Below, one piece after another: positions 5,713 to 8,065 of a stretch of DNA of 8,065 nucleotides. The DNA lies in contig JAGOOL010000027.1 in assembly GCA_017992485.1 (NCBI GenBank), positions 1 to 8,065 on the forward strand. Reading direction: 5' to 3'. This DNA is from Minisyncoccota bacterium. Its GTDB lineage: Bacteria > Patescibacteriota > Minisyncoccia > Phycocordibacterales > UBA9973. The first letter of the stretch is position 1. Every line of letters starts with the position of its first letter. The position numbers and the translations under genes are program-made. The notes beneath the pieces are model-generated. The model did not search any database. It was not told the DNA's origin and saw only the letters and a list, made by a program, of their open reading frames with translations.

Positions 5713-6411
5713 TTATTTTAGACTGTTGAGGCGGTCAATTTCTGCTTGGTACATATCTTTGTTTGAAGGAACAATTTTCATTGCGAGTTCCCACTGTGAT
5801 ATTGCGGCATTTATGCGACCATTACTTTCGGCAATACGAGCAAACTGCGTAATCACATTTACTTTGTATCCAGTAGTTACTTGTCTGATTGCGTCATCGT
5901 ATACTGAAGCTAAAACTTCAAACGATGCATCTGTTTTTTCATCGAGAAGCACAAGTTTCCATCTCCAGTAATCGGCATTGAGGGGAGCAAGTGCGATTGC
6001 TTTGTCCAGTGCATTTCGAGCATCTATCCACTGACCTTGTGCACTGTAGACAGTAAAGAGTCCAGCATACACTGTGTCTGCATTGTGATATTTGAGAGCT
6101 AGATTATACTGCTTGATTGCAGTTTTATAATCCTTACTTGCTACTGCAGTTCGAGCGTTTTTCATTGCATTATTGAATCTCTGATCGTCGATAGAATCGC
6201 CTGCATTTGCTGTTGGGGCAATTATTGATTCAGAAGTATCTACGCTTGAATCGCCAATTATCGCTTCGTCAGTAGTTCCATCTGGGGCGAGCAAATCACC
6301 TTGTGCAACAGTTTCTGCTGGCATCAAATTTGTCTTGTAATAGTAAATTCCCCCGCCGATAGCAAGTACGGCAACGAGGCTAATTATTGTATTTCTTGTT
6401 ACTGCTTTCAT
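5713..6411 (-). CDS. Membrane-anchored TPR-repeat protein
   Basis: 232 residues from the ATG at 6409-6411. One membrane segment (about 8-25, TIISLVAVLAIGGGIYYY) is followed by an acidic low-complexity linker (about 40-72, with 'LLAPDGTTDEAIIGD' and 'SIIAPTANAGD'), then helical repeats to the end. Clear TPR-like units are 'ARTAVASKDYKTAIKQYNLA', 'VYSAQGQWIDARNALDKAIA' with 'LAPLNADYW', and 'ARIAESNGRINAAISQWELA' with 'MKIVPSNKDMY'. TPRs bind other proteins, so an outward-facing scaffold for envelope components is plausible but unproven. An upstream ATG at 6418-6420 overlaps the -10 box and is therefore rejected. The linker resembles that of the two-cysteine protein at 3279-3746, suggesting similar topology and location. 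It has its own promoter and terminator. Confidence 0.87.
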   Translation of the reverse strand: MKAVTRNTIISLVAVLAIGGGIYYYKTNLMPAETVAQGDLLAPDGTTDEAIIGDSSVDTSESIIAPTANAGDSIDDQRFNNAMKNARTAVASKDYKTAIKQYNLALKYHNADTVYAGLFTVYSAQGQWIDARNALDKAIALAPLNADYWRWKLVLLDEKTDASFEVLASVYDDAIRQVTTGYKVNVITQFARIAESNGRINAAISQWELAMKIVPSNKDMYQAEIDRLNSLK

Positions 6412-6418
6412 ACAAACC

Positions 6419-6446
6419 ATTATATATAGAATCACCTTAAAAACAA
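6419..6446 (-). promoter_or_regulatory. Promoter of the TPR gene
   Basis: The minus strand has TTGTTT (6441-6446), a 16-bp spacer and consensus TATAAT (6419-6424). The -10 ends 7 nt before the ATG at 6409-6411, so the mRNA should be leaderless. Confidence 0.7.
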
Positions 6447-6459
6447 GCCTAAAAACCAG

Positions 6460-6494
6460 CCAAACAAAAAACCACCCTTTGGGGTGGTTTTTTG
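6460..6494 (-). terminator. Intrinsic terminator of the surface protein gene
   Basis: A 13-bp perfect stem CAAAAAACCACCC/GGGTGGTTTTTTG (6465-6477 with 6482-6494, 4-base loop), starting about 25 bases past the stop codon at 6518-6520. The minus-strand copy ends in TTTTTTG within the stem. It is the strongest hairpin in the window, fitting a highly expressed gene. Confidence 0.92.
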
Positions 6495-6517
6495 TAACTA
6501 AGAACTTTAGTACAAGA

Positions 6518-8065
6518 CTAGAAGTTCAAAGTGTCTGTAACAGGGAGATTCTTGACACCGAAGTCAGAAGTCCAGTCTGCAGTAGTAGTCGCGTGACCAC
6601 TAGCTGAGAGATCAGACCAAATGATTGGGGCATCAGAGTCAGCTGTAAGGATGTTCGCGTACGTGTCGAGAGCAACAAGTGCTGCACTGTCGTTTGCAAT
6701 CGTAACAGTGACAAAGTCACCTGATGCATCCGCAGCAGCAATGATACCTCGAAGTTCGTATACCTTTGAAGTTGCAACCTGTTGTTCCGCTGTAGGAACA
6801 AACTTGATAGCACCGTTACCAGCACCGTACACAGTAGCAGCGTTTGTGAATGTACCTGCGACAGAAGTGTTTCCGCCGTTAGTAACATCCCAAAGAGTGA
6901 TACCAGTAGTAGCGTTAGTACCGACAGTTGTAGCGGCATCTTTGACTACGTCAAAAGTGATTTCGTTCCAACCGATTGCACCACCCATAGCGTCAACCTG
7001 GAATTTCAAGAGAGGCTTTGTTCCATTCGAAAGAATGTTGTTTGCAAGAGCCTTTTGTGTGACAACTGGGATAGAAGCAAATGCTGCAATAGCGTTGCCT
7101 GCTGGGTCAGATTCTGTACCGGCAGCTGAAACGCCTGTTGATGTTGATGTAGCTGTGAAAGCTGTCATTGTTGTCAAAAGAGCAGAAGCAGATGTACCAG
7201 CACCGATTCCGATTGTACCAAGCTGAAGCTTAACTGTAAGAACCTTACTTACATTAGCTGGAACGTTCCAGTTAAGACCAGAGAAGCTTACAGTTGTAGC
7301 TGAAGGCAATGTTGCAATAAGTGTTGCACCATCGTAGAGCATAACGTTATCAGCAACTGTTGTAGCGTTTGAACCAAGTGTCAAAGTAACGTCAGTGACA
7401 TTGTATCCAGATGTAACAGCTGCGAACTTGAAGCTTGCAGTTTCTACTGTCTGGTTGTCGTAAACGATACCTGTAACTGGTGATGAGCTATCAGTAGTAG
7501 CAGTGATTGACGCTGTACCATAGATGATTGTTTGACCAACTGTATCTGCAGAAGTTGCAGTTACTGAAGATCCACCTACGAGAGAAGTACCTGTAACTGT
7601 GAGGTCTGTTCGGAATGAGTCTGATGCTGTTGCGCCAGAAGCAAGGTTACCGAAGAGTTCGATAGAAACGTTAGCATTCTTTGTAAGTGTGTAGTTGATT
7701 GAGTAGTTGTTGTCCTGACCACCAGAGCTAAGTGTAGCAAGTGGTGAAGCCTGAGCAACGATTGTTCCACCATTCTTAACAACAACATACATGTTTGTGA
7801 TGTCGTCTTCGTTAAGAGTAGCGTTTGTAACTTCATCAACGTCAAATGACAATGTAGTCAAGAGAACATCTTCAACTGATGAACCAGCAAGATTCCATGA
7901 ACCAAGTTTGAAGTTAGTTGCAGGGAGAGTTGTGTTCTGAGAAGCAGCGTAAGTGTTATTTCTTGAGAGAGTCATTGAAGCTGACTTAACTGTGATTGTG
8001 TTAGCAGACACAGCTGAAGATGGTGTGCTCAATGAACCAAGTGAATCGATCTTCATAGCGTTTGA
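6518..8065 (-). CDS. Large S-layer-like surface protein, C-terminal part
   Basis: At least 515 residues are visible. The frame is open to the right edge (S-N-A precedes the M at 8054-8056), so this is probably the C-terminal part of a larger exported protein and that ATG an internal methionine. The sequence is rich in Thr, Ser, Ala, Val and Gly, has no cysteine, and alternates short beta-strand-like segments ('ASFKFAAVTSGYNVTDVTLT', 'SKVLTVKLQLGTIG', 'KPLLKFQVDAMGG'), as in stacked immunoglobulin-like domains. The end 'PIIWSDLSASGHATTTADWT' followed by 'SDFGVKNLP' resembles, from memory, the C-terminus of large Patescibacteria surface proteins. A structural role in the S-layer or cell surface is likely. 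No membrane anchor or sorting motif is visible at the C-terminus. A strong terminator follows. Confidence 0.82.
   Translation of the reverse strand, partial: SNAMKIDSLGSLSTPSSAVSANTITVKSASMTLSRNNTYAASQNTTLPATNFKLGSWNLAGSSVEDVLLTTLSFDVDEVTNATLNEDDITNMYVVVKNGGTIVAQASPLATLSSGGQDNNYSINYTLTKNANVSIELFGNLASGATASDSFRTDLTVTGTSLVGGSSVTATSADTVGQTIIYGTASITATTDSSSPVTGIVYDNQTVETASFKFAAVTSGYNVTDVTLTLGSNATTVADNVMLYDGATLIATLPSATTVSFSGLNWNVPANVSKVLTVKLQLGTIGIGAGTSASALLTTMTAFTATSTSTGVSAAGTESDPAGNAIAAFASIPVVTQKALANNILSNGTKPLLKFQVDAMGGAIGWNEITFDVVKDAATTVGTNATTGITLWDVTNGGNTSVAGTFTNAATVYGAGNGAIKFVPTAEQQVATSKVYELRGIIAAADASGDFVTVTIANDSAALVALDTYANILTADSDAPIIWSDLSASGHATTTADWTSDFGVKNLPVTDTLNF

Noticed and set aside
6621..7226. 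201-residue open frame on the plus strand
   Set aside because: It is antisense to the surface protein gene. Strong third-position bias in that gene keeps the opposite frame open; the translation has no domain and no promoter.
1..8065. CRISPR arrays, tRNA or rRNA genes, insertion sequences
   Set aside because: No regularly spaced direct repeats, no cloverleaf with a T-loop motif, no transposase motifs and no terminal repeats with target duplications were seen on either strand.

Overview
This window most likely comes from a bacterium of the Candidate Phyla Radiation (Patescibacteria, perhaps Parcubacteria-like). This is inferred from protein families and style, because no rRNA marker is present. 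Support includes very compact gene spacing, all genes on the minus strand, sigma70-type promoters (TATAAT-like, often TGn-extended) and no visible Shine-Dalgarno sequences. It also includes a low-cysteine Thr/Ser/Ala-rich surface protein, a short coiled-coil protein and a winged-helix protein of kinds I recall as frequent in that group.

All genes read right to left. From the right edge: the C-terminal part of a large surface or S-layer-like protein (6518-8065, open at its N-terminus); a membrane-anchored TPR protein (5713-6411); a secreted seven-repeat beta-propeller protein with a Bacteroidota-like C-terminus (3872-5551); a small membrane-anchored protein with a two-cysteine beta domain (3279-3746); a membrane-anchored WD40/TolB-like propeller (2014-3198); a previously easy-to-miss 50-residue membrane protein (1850-2002); rplJ-rplL (L10, L7/L12) behind an L10-type autoregulatory leader with its own attenuator (about 1588-1849); a small coiled-coil protein (276-527); and the N-terminus of a winged-helix regulator cut by the left edge (1-196).

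Most transcription units end in a strong intrinsic hairpin (602-631, 3225-3244, 3820-3843, 5646-5673, 6465-6494). For four genes the -10 box ends only 6-7 nt before the best ATG, so their mRNAs should be leaderless. The five genes between 1850 and 6411 all encode N-terminal membrane segments or a signal peptide. Together with the surface protein they make a cell-envelope block beside the ribosomal stalk genes.

The most notable item is the 559-residue propeller protein. Its C-terminal half reads like a Bacteroidota type IX secretion cargo (an 'LPVEL' module, then a degenerate sorting-domain-like end), which is unexpected in a lineage thought to lack an outer membrane and points to horizontal acquisition.
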